From Nocardioides sp. Root682 (GTDB lineage Bacteria; Actinomycetota; Actinomycetes; Propionibacteriales; Nocardioidaceae), in NCBI RefSeq assembly GCF_001427795.1, contig NZ_LMHJ01000001.1, positions 1,287,773 through 1,351,772 of the forward strand: a DNA stretch of 64,000 nucleotides, read 5' to 3'. Below the pieces are notes generated by a model. It searched no databases and was not told the origin of the DNA. It saw only the letters and a program-made list of their open reading frames with translations. Shown here piece by piece: positions 51,397-59,744 of the stretch. The stretch's first letter is position 1; every line of letters begins with the position of its first letter. The position numbers were made by a program, and so were the translations under genes.

Positions 51397-52167
51397 TCAG
51401 CGTCCGGTCCACCGCGGCTCGCGGCGTTCGAAGAACGCGGCCACACCCTCCGCGACATCGGCCGAGGCGAGCAGGCGCGCCAGGGCGGCATGGCTGGCCT
51501 CCCACACCGCGGCTTCGTCGCCATGGATCTCCCGGCGCGCCAGCACCAGTGCCTCACGAGCGGCGAGGGGCGCGTTGCCGCAGATCGTCGCCGCCAGGCC
51601 CAGCGCGATGTCGAACGCGAGGCCCGGCTCGACCAGTCGGTTGACGAAGCCCAGCCGCTCGGCGCGCTCGGCGTCGAGCGGTTCCCCGGTGAGCAGCATT
51701 TCGAGGGCGACGTTCGGCGGCAGCAGCCGCGGTGCGCGGAACACTCCCCCGAAATCGGCGAGCAGGCCACGCTTCACCTCCGGGAACCCGAACGTCGCCG
51801 TACGCGAGGCAACGACGAGGTCGCAGCTCAGCACCAGCTCGAACCCGCCCCCGAGGGCGTGGCCCTCGACGGCGGCGATCAACGGCTTGGTCCGCTCCCG
51901 GGAGGTCAGCCCGGCGAAACCACCGCGCTCGGTCGGCTCCCCCGGACCCTCCGCGAGGTCGGCTCCTGCGCAGAACACCGACGGTCCGCCGGCGAGGACG
52001 CCACACCAGAGGTCGTCGTCGTCCTCGAGCAGGTTGAGCGCCTCGTCGAGACCCTGCGTGAGCGCCGCGTTGATGGCATTGCGCTTTGCCGGACGGTTCA
52101 GTCCGATGATCAGGGTCCGGTCGTGGCGGATCACCTGTACGGCGGGTTCGGCTGCCTGATCGCTCAC
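51397..52167 (-). CDS. Enoyl-CoA hydratase/isomerase family protein (crotonase)
   Basis: The 256-residue protein has the crotonase fold: NRPAKRNAINAAL, the oxyanion-hole segment LAGGPSVFCAGADL and GHALGGGFELVLSCDLVVAS. One of the two catalytic Glu positions appears not to be kept in the usual place, so hydratase activity is likely but not certain. Its start overlaps the TetR stop (GTGA), so the two are coupled. Given the neighbour at 52940, it may act in beta-oxidation of isoprenoid or fatty acyl-CoA products. Confidence 0.88.
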   Translation of the reverse strand: MSDQAAEPAVQVIRHDRTLIIGLNRPAKRNAINAALTQGLDEALNLLEDDDDLWCGVLAGGPSVFCAGADLAEGPGEPTERGGFAGLTSRERTKPLIAAVEGHALGGGFELVLSCDLVVASRTATFGFPEVKRGLLADFGGVFRAPRLLPPNVALEMLLTGEPLDAERAERLGFVNRLVEPGLAFDIALGLAATICGNAPLAAREALVLARREIHGDEAAVWEASHAALARLLASADVAEGVAAFFERREPRWTGR

Positions 52168-52829
52168 GGACGGCCCTTCATCCCGAGCATCGGCACGAGG
52201 TAGCGGCGGGCGACGTCGCCCACCTGCTCGTCGTCATCGAGGTCGACCTGGTCGCTGGGTGTGAGGAGGAAGGACGTGGTCAACCGGACCATGACCTCCG
52301 CGACCATGTCGATGTCGACGTCGGGGTCGACGTGGCCAGCGGCCTGCTCCTGCCGGAGCTGGCCGGCGACGAACTGCGACACCACGGCGAGGGTTCGCCC
52401 CGTCGTCTCCAGCATCGGGACGAGCGCCTGCGGCTCGGCGACCATCAGGCCTCCGATGAGGGCGTTGCTCCGGATCGAGCGGAGCGAGCTCACGAAGCCG
52501 CACACCAGCCGTTCCTCGAGCGTCTCGGCGTGGGCGATGTCGAGGAAGAACTGGTCCAGGTAGCGGCGGAACTCCCGCAGCACCACCTGCTCGACCAGTG
52601 CCTCCTTGGAGCTGATCCGCCGGTAGACGGTGATCCGGGACAGACCCGCCCTGCGCGCGACGTCGTCCATCGTGGTCCGCTGGATCCCGTGCGCCGAGAA
52701 GAGCTCGCACGCTGCGTCGAGGACGTCGGCGTTCCCGTCGTCACCGGACCGGTCCGTGACCTCGGCGAAGGCGCGCTCGAGCAGCGATCCGGTCGCAGCT
52801 GGCGTGTCCACGTCGTCCTCCTCGCTCAT
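52164..52829 (-). CDS. TetR family regulator, likely local repressor of the Lcp-like gene
   Basis: The 221-residue protein has a TetR helix-turn-helix (GIQRTTMDDVARRAGLSRIT, then VYRRISSKEALV) and a large ligand domain. It is divergent from the Lcp-like oxygenase, with a near-perfect 33-bp palindrome between. Regulators of this type control lcp genes in other rubber-degrading actinobacteria. GGGAG precedes the ATG. It is cotranscribed with the crotonase. Confidence 0.92.
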   Translation of the reverse strand: MSEEDDVDTPAATGSLLERAFAEVTDRSGDDGNADVLDAACELFSAHGIQRTTMDDVARRAGLSRITVYRRISSKEALVEQVVLREFRRYLDQFFLDIAHAETLEERLVCGFVSSLRSIRSNALIGGLMVAEPQALVPMLETTGRTLAVVSQFVAGQLRQEQAAGHVDPDVDIDMVAEVMVRLTTSFLLTPSDQVDLDDDEQVGDVARRYLVPMLGMKGRP

Positions 52830-52889
52830 CGGCTCCCGACATTCTCACGCATGGGTCTGGCGCGGGGCGGTCACCTGTGATCTGATGAT

Positions 52890-52922
52890 GGTACGCCGAT
52901 ACGGGTTGCGTATCACCGTACC
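52890..52922. promoter_or_regulatory. TetR-type operator candidate: 14+5+14 inverted repeat
   Basis: Arms GGTACGCCGATACG (52890-52903) and its near reverse complement (52909-52922) match at 12 of 14 positions around a five-base spacer. It overlaps the region expected for the oxygenase promoter and lies between the divergent TetR and oxygenase genes. Confidence 0.7.
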
Positions 52923-52939
52923 AGTGCAGGGAGAGCGGG

Positions 52940-54157
52940 ATGCCGGAACTCAGCAGGCGGGGCCTGTTGCTCGGGAGCAGCACCCTCGGCGCCGTGAGCG
53001 CCTTCGGCGTGATCGCACCGGCGCCTGCCTGGACGTGGTCCCCGACGGCGTCGGTCATCGGCACCGGGACCGGCATCGACCCGCGCCAGGTGTGGGACGA
53101 CGAGGCCGACTCCCTCGTCGCCGCGCTGTTCGCCCGCGGCGAGGTCGACCTCGTCAACGAGCTCCTCGCGGGATGGACGCACAACGACCAGGCACTCCCA
53201 CCCGGACTGCCTGTCGACGTACACGCCTTTCTCGAGCGTGCCCGCCAGCTGCCGGCCTGGACCGACCAGGCAAAGCTCACCCGTGCCTTCTCCTTCTACG
53301 AGCGCCGCGGGCTCTACCTCGGCGTGCTCTACGGGCTCGGCAGCGGAATGATGAGCTGCGTCATCCCCCGCGAGGCGAAAGCGGTCTACTACTCCGCCGG
53401 CGGCGCCGAGATGAAGGACCGCATCGACAAGACCGCCAAGCTCGGCTACGACATCGGCGTCCGTGACGCCTTCGGACCCGGCGGCCAGATGGTGGTGACC
53501 TGCCTGAAGACCCGGCTCACCCATGCGGCGGTGCGCCACCTGCTCCCGCAGTCCAGCCACTGGAGAGCAGCAGCCCAGGAGGCCAAGCCGATCAGCCAGG
53601 CCGACATCATGGTGACGTGGCACAGCCTGGCCACCTTCAGCTTCAACAAGCTCACCGCATGGCGGGTCCCGATGCCCGCAGCGGACTCGGCCGCCTTCCT
53701 GCACCTGTGGCAGGTCACCGCCCACCTGCTCGGCGTGGCCGACGAGTACATCCCCGCAACCTGGGCCGAGTCGAACGCCCAGGCACGGCAGGTCCTCGAC
53801 CCGATCCTGGCGCCGACCCCGGAGGGCGTGAAGCTGGCGACGATCCTGCTCAACCTCGCCGCCGAGTACGACGCCGGGCTGACCAAGCCGATGCTGCACG
53901 CCTTCACCCGCTACTGCCTCGGCGACCAGATCGCCGGTTGGCTCGAGGTGCCGCGGGAGCCGGTGACCGACCCGCTCGTCAAGTCCGGCTGGCCGCTGTT
54001 CATCGCGTTCCGGGAGTCGACGATGTGGCTACCGCTCGCGCCACAGGGCTACTGGCTGTTCGACGAGTTCCTGCGCGTCGGCGTCCGGTACTTCCTCGGC
54101 GAAGGACGGGTCACGAACATCACGATGCCGACGGGCAACAACCCGAACCACTCCTGA
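52940..54157 (+). CDS. Lcp-like (DUF2236) oxygenase, putative rubber oxygenase
   Basis: The 405-residue protein has a twin-arginine signal (SRRGLLLGSSTLG) for folded export with cofactor. The DUF2236/Lcp core carries Arg161, Lys164, Thr165 (RIDKT) and His195 (RLTHAAVRH). These match the catalytic Arg164, Lys167, Thr168 and heme-ligand His198 described for Streptomyces K30 Lcp, with an identical offset of three for each. Lcp is a secreted b-type heme dioxygenase that cleaves poly(cis-1,4-isoprene). GGGAG precedes the ATG. Other DUF2236 members have different substrates, so rubber is inferred, not shown. Confidence 0.87.
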   Translation: MPELSRRGLLLGSSTLGAVSAFGVIAPAPAWTWSPTASVIGTGTGIDPRQVWDDEADSLVAALFARGEVDLVNELLAGWTHNDQALPPGLPVDVHAFLERARQLPAWTDQAKLTRAFSFYERRGLYLGVLYGLGSGMMSCVIPREAKAVYYSAGGAEMKDRIDKTAKLGYDIGVRDAFGPGGQMVVTCLKTRLTHAAVRHLLPQSSHWRAAAQEAKPISQADIMVTWHSLATFSFNKLTAWRVPMPAADSAAFLHLWQVTAHLLGVADEYIPATWAESNAQARQVLDPILAPTPEGVKLATILLNLAAEYDAGLTKPMLHAFTRYCLGDQIAGWLEVPREPVTDPLVKSGWPLFIAFRESTMWLPLAPQGYWLFDEFLRVGVRYFLGEGRVTNITMPTGNNPNHS

Positions 54158-54172
54158 CCTCACTGGTCGGGC

Positions 54173-54568
54173 TCAGGCTCCGGGACGATCGACCAGCTCG
54201 ACCAGCCGTTGGGGTGCCTGGATGCAGAAGGAGTCGGTGAGCAGCTCGCCGAGCTCCTCCCAGTCGGTGTGGTCATCGAGGAGCAGGCCGACGATGTTGC
54301 CGCCCCACTCGCCCTTGAAGTACGGCGCCCCGAGGTGCTGGAACGCCATCACCTCCTCGGGCTCGGCGCGGAACACGATCCGGAACAGCTGGTCCTCGCC
54401 CCCGAAGACGTGCGCGACCGTGGACGTCGTACCGCCCACGCGCCAGCGCACTCCGGTCCACGCCTCCTCCTCCCGGCACTCCGGCAACCGGGCAAAGGTC
54501 TCCCTCAGCGGGGCGAGGTAGGCCTCGGGGACATCGGGACGCTGCGGCACGTCACGAATTTCCCACAC
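54173..54568 (-). CDS. MmcQ/YjbR family protein
   Basis: The protein is about 131 residues, with the YjbR/MmcQ pattern: PEAYLAPLRETFARLPECRE, WTGVRWRVGGTTSTVAHVFG, and KGEWGGNIVGLLLD. The fold is a double-wing similar to some DNA-binding proteins; the function is unknown. The start is uncertain: GTG 54568, or GTG 54550 (VPQRPDVPEAYL), with no ribosome binding site at either. It is divergent from the lipoprotein at 54647 and ends 15 bases from the oxygenase gene. Confidence 0.82.
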   Translation of the reverse strand: MWEIRDVPQRPDVPEAYLAPLRETFARLPECREEEAWTGVRWRVGGTTSTVAHVFGGEDQLFRIVFRAEPEEVMAFQHLGAPYFKGEWGGNIVGLLLDDHTDWEELGELLTDSFCIQAPQRLVELVDRPGA

Positions 54569-54646
54569 CGCACCGACAGGCGCCTCCACAGGACAACCGC
54601 CACGAACGCTGAGGCGTCTTCTCATCAACCGACCGAGGAGAGCGCC

Positions 54647-55258
54647 ATGAGAGCACGCATCGCCATCGCCCTGGCCGCCGTCCTCGCGAGTGCGGCCTGC
54701 GGCAACAAGGTCGAGGACGTCACCGCGGAGCCGACGACAGCGGCCTCGACGCCGAGCGCCACGGAGAGCCTCCCGGCGAGCACCGCCACCACGGCGGCGT
54801 ACGACGACACGGCGCTGCTGGAAGCGCTGGTCACCCTGGCCACCGCCCCGAGCGCCGAGGCAGCCTCGGCGTTGCCCTTCGCCGCGCAGGTCCGGCTGGG
54901 ACTCGGGCCTGACCTCGTCGCGACCCGTCCTCGCGACCGGCTCGCCTCCTTCGGTGGCTGGGACGTCGACCTCGAAGCCTTCCGCGGCCACGTCGGCCCC
55001 TTCAACGCCCTCGGCCGGCTGGCCGCGCATGCCGACGGCGACGACTCCCTCACCCGCTTCACCACCACGATCGGCGAGCATCCGCACTGCGCCAGTCCGC
55101 CGGCACCCGCGCCTGCCGGCCTCGCCGATCATCGACACATCTCCCTCCAGCCGACCGACGACTCGATCGACGGCTGCCTCGAGTGGTTCACGGTCGACCT
55201 GTTCCTGGACGACAGCGGAACCATCGACACGGTCACCTTCGACATCTGGGAACCGTGA
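54647..55258 (+). CDS. Lipoprotein of unknown function
   Basis: The 203-residue protein starts at ATG 54647 after GAGGAGAGCGCC. It has a lipoprotein signal (RIAIALAAVLASAACG, lipobox SAAC), a Thr/Ala/Ser linker and a compact domain with two Cys late in the sequence (HPHCASP and DGCLEWF). No family recognised. It would be anchored outside the membrane. It converges on the histidine kinase gene, six bases apart. Confidence 0.75.
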   Translation: MRARIAIALAAVLASAACGNKVEDVTAEPTTAASTPSATESLPASTATTAAYDDTALLEALVTLATAPSAEAASALPFAAQVRLGLGPDLVATRPRDRLASFGGWDVDLEAFRGHVGPFNALGRLAAHADGDDSLTRFTTTIGEHPHCASPPAPAPAGLADHRHISLQPTDDSIDGCLEWFTVDLFLDDSGTIDTVTFDIWEP

Positions 55259-55264
55259 CGAAGC

Positions 55265-56569
55265 TCAGGCGTGAGGGAGTTCGACCACGAAGCGCGTGGG
55301 ATTCCTCGGGCTGACCAGGCGCACGTCGCCGCCCGCGCTGCGCGCGATCCGTTGCGCCAGCGGCAGCCCCAGACCGGCGCCGCCGTGGTCGCCCGACGCG
55401 TGGCCGGGCTCGAAGACGCGGTCAGCGATCGCCGGATCCACCCCGGGTCCGTCGTCATCGATGGCGATCCCCACCATCCCGTCGCGGACCTCCACCACCG
55501 ACACTCGCACGTGGGCGGCCATGCGCAGCGCGTTCTCGAGCACGGGCCCGACCGCGCGCGCCACCAGCGTCTCGTCGAGGGCGACCCGCACCCTGTCGCC
55601 GACGTCGATCTCGACCGGATGCGTCGCGTCACGGGACAGTTGAAGGAGAACCCTCCGGACGTCGGCCGCCGACGCACCGTGGGGCGAGCCGGACCGAGCC
55701 AGCTGGAGCAGACCGGTGATCGTCTCGCCCATGCGGCGGCTGCCGGCCCGGATCTCCTCCACCTCAGCGCGTACGTCGTCCTCCAGGTCAGGCCGCATCG
55801 CCAGCAGGTCCGCGGTCCCCTGGACCGCGGTGAGCGGCGTGCGCAGCTCATGGGCCAGCTCAGCCGTCAGCCGTTGCTCGGACAGGATCGCGGCGTCCAC
55901 CTTCTCCAGCAGGGTGTCGAGGGTCTTGCCGAGGGCGGTGATCTCGTTGGTCGGAGCCCCGAGCTCGAAGCGGCGTCCCAGGTCGTGCTCACTCCAGTCG
56001 GCCGCCGTGGATGCCATGGCAGCAACCGGCGCCAACGCTCGCCGACTGACCCACGCGGCCAGGGCGGCGGAGGCCAGGACCGCGAGCATCCCGGTGATCG
56101 CGCTCACCAGCAGTGCGTAGTGCTCGGCCTCCTCGTAGGGCCCGAGCCGTTCGTTGACCACCACGATCCCTTCGACACCCGAGGCGAGGATGAAGGGATG
56201 CGCCCGGATCCTCCTGGTCTCCCCCACTGATCGCGTCCCATGCCCGGCGGCGACGAGGTCGGCGTACTGCTCGGCCAGGGCGGGCGGCTCACTTCCCGCC
56301 ACCAGCGTCCCCTTGTCGTCGTACACCGCGACACCGGCGTCGAGCGCACCGTCCGGTACGACCAGTTGCGTGGACGTGGAGGCCGCATCAGCCGAGCTGA
56401 TCACCGCCTCGGCTCGCTCCTCGAGCACCCGGTTGATGGACCGGGTCGACGTCTGCGACAGCACCAGTTGGACGATGAGGGCCAGCAGCACGACCGCGAA
56501 GGCGGTGATCGTCGCGCTGAGCACCACGAGTTGGCGGCGGAAGGAGCCCGTCGGGCGGGTCTGCGTCAT
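55265..56569 (-). CDS. Two-component sensor histidine kinase
   Basis: The 434-residue protein has two spans (about 14-37 and 153-175) around an extracytoplasmic sensor region, a HAMP segment (about 178-230), the phospho-acceptor His240 in AELAHELRTPLTA, and N and G boxes (VLENALRMAA, DDDGPGVDP, GGAGLGLPLA). It should phosphorylate the response regulator encoded just upstream, whose stop overlaps its ATG. The sensed signal is unknown; DUF2231 at the operon head is a hint of envelope function. Confidence 0.93.
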   Translation of the reverse strand: MTQTRPTGSFRRQLVVLSATITAFAVVLLALIVQLVLSQTSTRSINRVLEERAEAVISSADAASTSTQLVVPDGALDAGVAVYDDKGTLVAGSEPPALAEQYADLVAAGHGTRSVGETRRIRAHPFILASGVEGIVVVNERLGPYEEAEHYALLVSAITGMLAVLASAALAAWVSRRALAPVAAMASTAADWSEHDLGRRFELGAPTNEITALGKTLDTLLEKVDAAILSEQRLTAELAHELRTPLTAVQGTADLLAMRPDLEDDVRAEVEEIRAGSRRMGETITGLLQLARSGSPHGASAADVRRVLLQLSRDATHPVEIDVGDRVRVALDETLVARAVGPVLENALRMAAHVRVSVVEVRDGMVGIAIDDDGPGVDPAIADRVFEPGHASGDHGGAGLGLPLAQRIARSAGGDVRLVSPRNPTRFVVELPHA

Positions 56570-57228
56570 TGGAGGCGGAACCCCACACCCCGGACCGTGT
56601 CGATCCGGACCGGCGAGGCGACCGATTCGAGCTTGGTGCGCAGCCGCCTGATGTAGGAGTCGATGGTGTTCTCGGCGACGAGCGCACCGTCGGGCCACGC
56701 AGCGGAGACGACGGTACGACGACGCACGACCTCGCCCGGTCGCGCCATGATCGCCGCAAGCATCCGGAACTCGGTGGGCGTGAGCAGCGCCTCGCCGGCC
56801 GTCGTACGAATCGCGTGACTGGTGGGGTCCAGGACCAGGCCGGTGCTGGCGCCGGGGCGCGCCCCCGGACGGCGACCCAGTGCCTCGATCCGCACCAGCA
56901 ATTCCTTCACGTCGAACGGCTTGGCGAGGTAGTCGTCGCCTCCGGCGTGGAAGCCGGACAAGGTGTCCTGGACGGTGCCGAGCGCGGTCAGGAACAGGAC
57001 CGGTGCGTGCTGACCCGCTGATCGCAGCGCCTGGCATACGTCCCGGCCATCCGCGTCAGGCAGGCCGATGTCGAGCACCAGCACGTCGACGGCGGCATCG
57101 AGCCCGAACGCCCGCACCGCCTCGGCCCCGTTGTGGGTCAGCACGGCCTCGTGCCCGGCACGGCGCAGGGCCTGAGCGAGCACCCGGCGGATCGCCGGGT
57201 CGTCCTCACACACCCCCACGGTCAGCAC
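56566..57228 (-). CDS. OmpR-family response regulator
   Basis: The 220-residue protein has a receiver domain with phospho-acceptor Asp53 (VLVLDIGLPDADG), Lys in YLAKPFDVKEL, and a winged-helix DNA-binding domain (TPTEFRMLAAIMARPGEVVR through YIRRLRTKLE). GTG 57226-57228 fits receiver length. It lies four bases after the DUF2231 gene and overlaps the kinase gene by four. Confidence 0.94.
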   Translation of the reverse strand: MLTVGVCEDDPAIRRVLAQALRRAGHEAVLTHNGAEAVRAFGLDAAVDVLVLDIGLPDADGRDVCQALRSAGQHAPVLFLTALGTVQDTLSGFHAGGDDYLAKPFDVKELLVRIEALGRRPGARPGASTGLVLDPTSHAIRTTAGEALLTPTEFRMLAAIMARPGEVVRRRTVVSAAWPDGALVAENTIDSYIRRLRTKLESVASPVRIDTVRGVGFRLQ

Positions 57229-57232
57229 GGGC

Positions 57233-57742
57233 TCACTCTGCCCGATCGGCCGTCTCCGTGAGCTGCGCCGGAGCCGATCGCGGCGCGGCGACGTCACCCC
57301 AGGCGGCCCGTGCACCCGAGTCGCCGACCCGGTAGACCTGCACAGCGCAGGCCAACGCGGCCACGACAGCGAGCGAGGCCACGACCCGCGTCAGCGTGGG
57401 CGACATCGGCGCCACGTCCGCGCGCGCTGCCTTCCGGTCCAGCCAGACGAGGGCCGCAGAGAAGATCAGCAGCGCGATCGCGAACCAGATGAGCTGTTCG
57501 CCCAGCTCGGCGTGCTGACCGGGTTCGCCCACCCGGTGCTCGAGCTCCTCGCCGCTCGACGTCGCGACCGGACAGAGAACGGCCGCCACCAGAGCCGCCG
57601 CAACCACGAGCGGTCCGTACCGGCCACGCCACACCGGGCGGACCGCGATCGCCAGGGTGCCGAGCGTCGCCAGCGGAAGGAGCACCACGATGGCGTGCAC
57701 GACCAGGGGGTGAAGGGGAATGCCGTTGATCAGGTCGAACAT
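57233..57742 (-). CDS. DUF2231 family membrane protein
   Basis: The 169-residue protein starts MFDLINGIPLHPLVVHA, the usual opening of DUF2231, with four spans. GAGGAGCACCC precedes the ATG at 57742. DUF2231 proteins are membrane proteins, sometimes near redox or copper genes; function is not settled. It heads the two-component operon, so it may be part of the same stimulus response. Confidence 0.85.
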   Translation of the reverse strand: MFDLINGIPLHPLVVHAIVVLLPLATLGTLAIAVRPVWRGRYGPLVVAAALVAAVLCPVATSSGEELEHRVGEPGQHAELGEQLIWFAIALLIFSAALVWLDRKAARADVAPMSPTLTRVVASLAVVAALACAVQVYRVGDSGARAAWGDVAAPRSAPAQLTETADRAE

Positions 57743-57812
57743 GGGTGCTCCTCGTACGGGTGGGATGTCATCCACCAGCCTCCGGCCCGGAACCTGTCGA
57801 CAACCTGACTGA

Positions 57813-58700
57813 TCACCGACGCCGCAGCGCGACCGCTGCTGTGCGCACGGTCTCAGTGAGCTCGGCCAGCGCCGGGCTGTCGAGACGCCACCGCTGCCAG
57901 TGCAGGGGTACGTCGACCGGGCGGGTCCCCGGCAACCGGACCAGCGCACCGGCGGCCAGCTCGGGAGCCAGGTGCGGCTCGGGGATCATGCCCCAGCCGA
58001 GTCCGCTGCGGACCGCCTCGTGGAAGTCGGCCGTGCTCGGCACCCGGTGGACCACCGGTGGTCGACCGACGCCACGGGCCGCGAGGACGTCGTCCTGGAG
58101 GCGGTCCTTCTCGTTGAACACGACCACCGGGATGGCTGACCAGTCGATGCCCCGGCCGTGACGGTGCCGCTCGGCCAGCCAGGGTGCCCCGGCCGGGACG
58201 TAGCGCAACGAGCCCAGGGGTTCGGACACGCAGCCCTGCACCGGTCGGGGTTCGTCGGTCACCGCGGCGAGCACCTCGCCGCGACGCAACAGGTCGTGGG
58301 AGTGGCCCTGGTCCTCGACGTGCAGGCGCAGGGCGGTCGACGGCCACTGCGCCACCTCGCCGAGCACGGGCCGGAACCAGGTGGCCAGCGAGTCCGCGTT
58401 GACCGCGACGGAGAGCTCGACGACCTCACCAGCGCCGAGCGACACGGCGGCCTCGGCAGCCAACAGCCGCAGCTGCCGCCCGAGTCGCACGAGCGGCTCT
58501 CCGGCGGGCGTCACGGTCGCGGGCGTCGTACGACGGACGAGGACCTGGCCCGCTGCTCGTTCGAGCGCCCGCACCCGCTGGCTGACCGCGCTCGGAGTGA
58601 GGTGGAGGAGCCGAGCGGCCGCCTCGAACGTGCCCTCCTCGGTGATCGCCACCAGGGTCTCCAGCTGGTCCGGGTCGAAGTGCACGGTCAAGTGAAGCAT
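57813..58700 (-). CDS. ArgP/LysG-like LysR family regulator
   Basis: The 295-residue protein has a LysR helix-turn-helix (FEAAARLLHLTPSAVSQRVR) and an effector-binding domain. Sequence style and the divergent LysE exporter fit the ArgP/LysG group, which activates export genes when arginine or lysine is high. ATG 58698-58700 has AGGTGATGAAGGG before it; a GTG at 58685 would remove five residues. Four TGAAG/CTTCA half-sites lie near the start. Confidence 0.9.
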   Translation of the reverse strand: MLHLTVHFDPDQLETLVAITEEGTFEAAARLLHLTPSAVSQRVRALERAAGQVLVRRTTPATVTPAGEPLVRLGRQLRLLAAEAAVSLGAGEVVELSVAVNADSLATWFRPVLGEVAQWPSTALRLHVEDQGHSHDLLRRGEVLAAVTDEPRPVQGCVSEPLGSLRYVPAGAPWLAERHRHGRGIDWSAIPVVVFNEKDRLQDDVLAARGVGRPPVVHRVPSTADFHEAVRSGLGWGMIPEPHLAPELAAGALVRLPGTRPVDVPLHWQRWRLDSPALAELTETVRTAAVALRRR

Positions 58701-58736
58701 CCCTTCATCACCTGAAGAAACATTCGCTGGCCTTCA
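58693..58736. promoter_or_regulatory. TGAAG/CTTCA half-site cluster (LysR operator candidate)
   Basis: TGAAG-CATCC-CTTCA (58693-58707) is a perfect inverted repeat over the ArgP start codon. Further half-sites TGAAG (58713-58717) and CTTCA (58732-58736) follow at similar spacing. The arrangement suits a LysR-type regulator binding as a tetramer. Confidence 0.5.
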
Positions 58737-58744
58737 CTCGGACG

Positions 58745-58758
58745 CGAACCTAGGTTCG
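58745..58758. promoter_or_regulatory. CGAACCTAGGTTCG palindrome on the lysE promoter (SOS-box-like)
   Basis: A perfect 14-bp palindrome contains the TAGGTT -10 element (58751-58756) six bases before the GTG of the exporter. It matches the CGAAC-N4-GTTCG pattern known for LexA sites in Gram-positive bacteria. It could equally be part of the ArgP site. Confidence 0.6.
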
Positions 58759-58762
58759 AGGG

Positions 58763-59380
58763 GTGATCGCTCCAGCCCTCGCCGGCCTCCTGACCGGCCT
58801 GACCCTCATCGTCGCGATCGGCGCCCAGAACGCCTTCGTCCTGCGGCAGGGGCTGATCCGCTCGCACGTGGGCCCCGTGGTCGCGATCTGTGCCCTGTCG
58901 GACGCCGTACTGATCGCGGCGGGAGTGGGTGGGATCGGCACGATCGTCGACCACGCCCGCTGGGTCCTCGAGGTGGTCCGCTGGCTGGGCGTCGCCTTCC
59001 TGGTCTGGTACGCCGCCGCGTCGTTGCGTCGCGCGACGCGACCCGAGTCGCTCGCCGCGGCCGGCAACGGCGCCGCTGCTGAGCCACGGGGCCCCGTGCT
59101 CGGTCGCGCCGTCGCGCTCACGTGGCTGAATCCCCACGTCTACCTGGACACGGTGCTGCTCGTGGGCTCGATCGCCGCGGCCCACGACGGCGGCGAACCG
59201 GCCGGCCGTTGGTGGTTCGGTGCGGGCGCCGTACTCGCCAGCGGGCTGTGGTTCGCCAGCCTCGGGTACGGCGCCCGCCTGCTGGCTCCCCTGCTCGCCC
59301 GGCCCCGCGCGTGGCAGGTCCTCGAGGTGCTGATCGCGATCACGATGCTGTTCGTCGCGGCGAGGCTTGCCCTCGGATGA
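58763..59380 (+). CDS. LysE/ArgO family amino-acid exporter
   Basis: The 205-residue membrane protein has about six spans and the LysE signature (AIGAQNAFVLRQGL, and ALTWLNPHVYLDTVLL). Family members export lysine, arginine or related basic amino acids. GTG 58763 is leaderless (TAGGTT, six bases). It is divergent from the ArgP-like regulator and 25 bases upstream of an HNH nuclease gene on the same strand. Confidence 0.93.
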   Translation: MIAPALAGLLTGLTLIVAIGAQNAFVLRQGLIRSHVGPVVAICALSDAVLIAAGVGGIGTIVDHARWVLEVVRWLGVAFLVWYAAASLRRATRPESLAAAGNGAAAEPRGPVLGRAVALTWLNPHVYLDTVLLVGSIAAAHDGGEPAGRWWFGAGAVLASGLWFASLGYGARLLAPLLARPRAWQVLEVLIAITMLFVAARLALG

Positions 59381-59405
59381 GGACCGGCCGCGACATACTC
59401 GCGAC

Positions 59406-59741
59406 GTGCCCACCCGCAGCCGTGCCGCGACCTACGCCAAGCGCCGCCAGCGCCGGATGGCCAAGGTCGACCACGACCTGACCGACGACCAGTGGTTCGC
59501 GCTCCAGGAGGCCTGGGCCGGCTGCGCCTACTGCGGAACGGTCGACGCGGCGCTCCAGAAGGACTGCATCCTGCCGATCTCGCGCGGTGGCCGCTACACG
59601 CTGACGAACGTCGTGCCGGCATGCCGGTCCTGCAACGCCAGCAAGTGCAACCTCGAGGTCACGGCGTGGATGCGCCGCAAGAAGCTCGACGAACGCACCT
59701 TCCTGGTGCGGCAGGCCGAGACCCTGCAAGCGCTGGCCTGA
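59406..59741 (+). CDS. HNH endonuclease family protein
   Basis: The 111-residue protein has a zinc-bound HNH pattern: CAYCG, then DCILPISRGGRYTLTNVVPA and CRSCNASK. The first two pairs of Cys bind zinc; the Asp/His position is Asp, common in this subgroup, and the Asn and C-terminal residues are present. The N-terminus is Arg-rich. GTG 59406 has CATACT six bases before, and the gene could also be read from the lysE promoter. Role unknown: stand-alone nuclease, possibly in DNA repair or mobile-element biology. Confidence 0.83.
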   Translation: MPTRSRAATYAKRRQRRMAKVDHDLTDDQWFALQEAWAGCAYCGTVDAALQKDCILPISRGGRYTLTNVVPACRSCNASKCNLEVTAWMRRKKLDERTFLVRQAETLQALA

Positions 59742-59744
59742 ACC

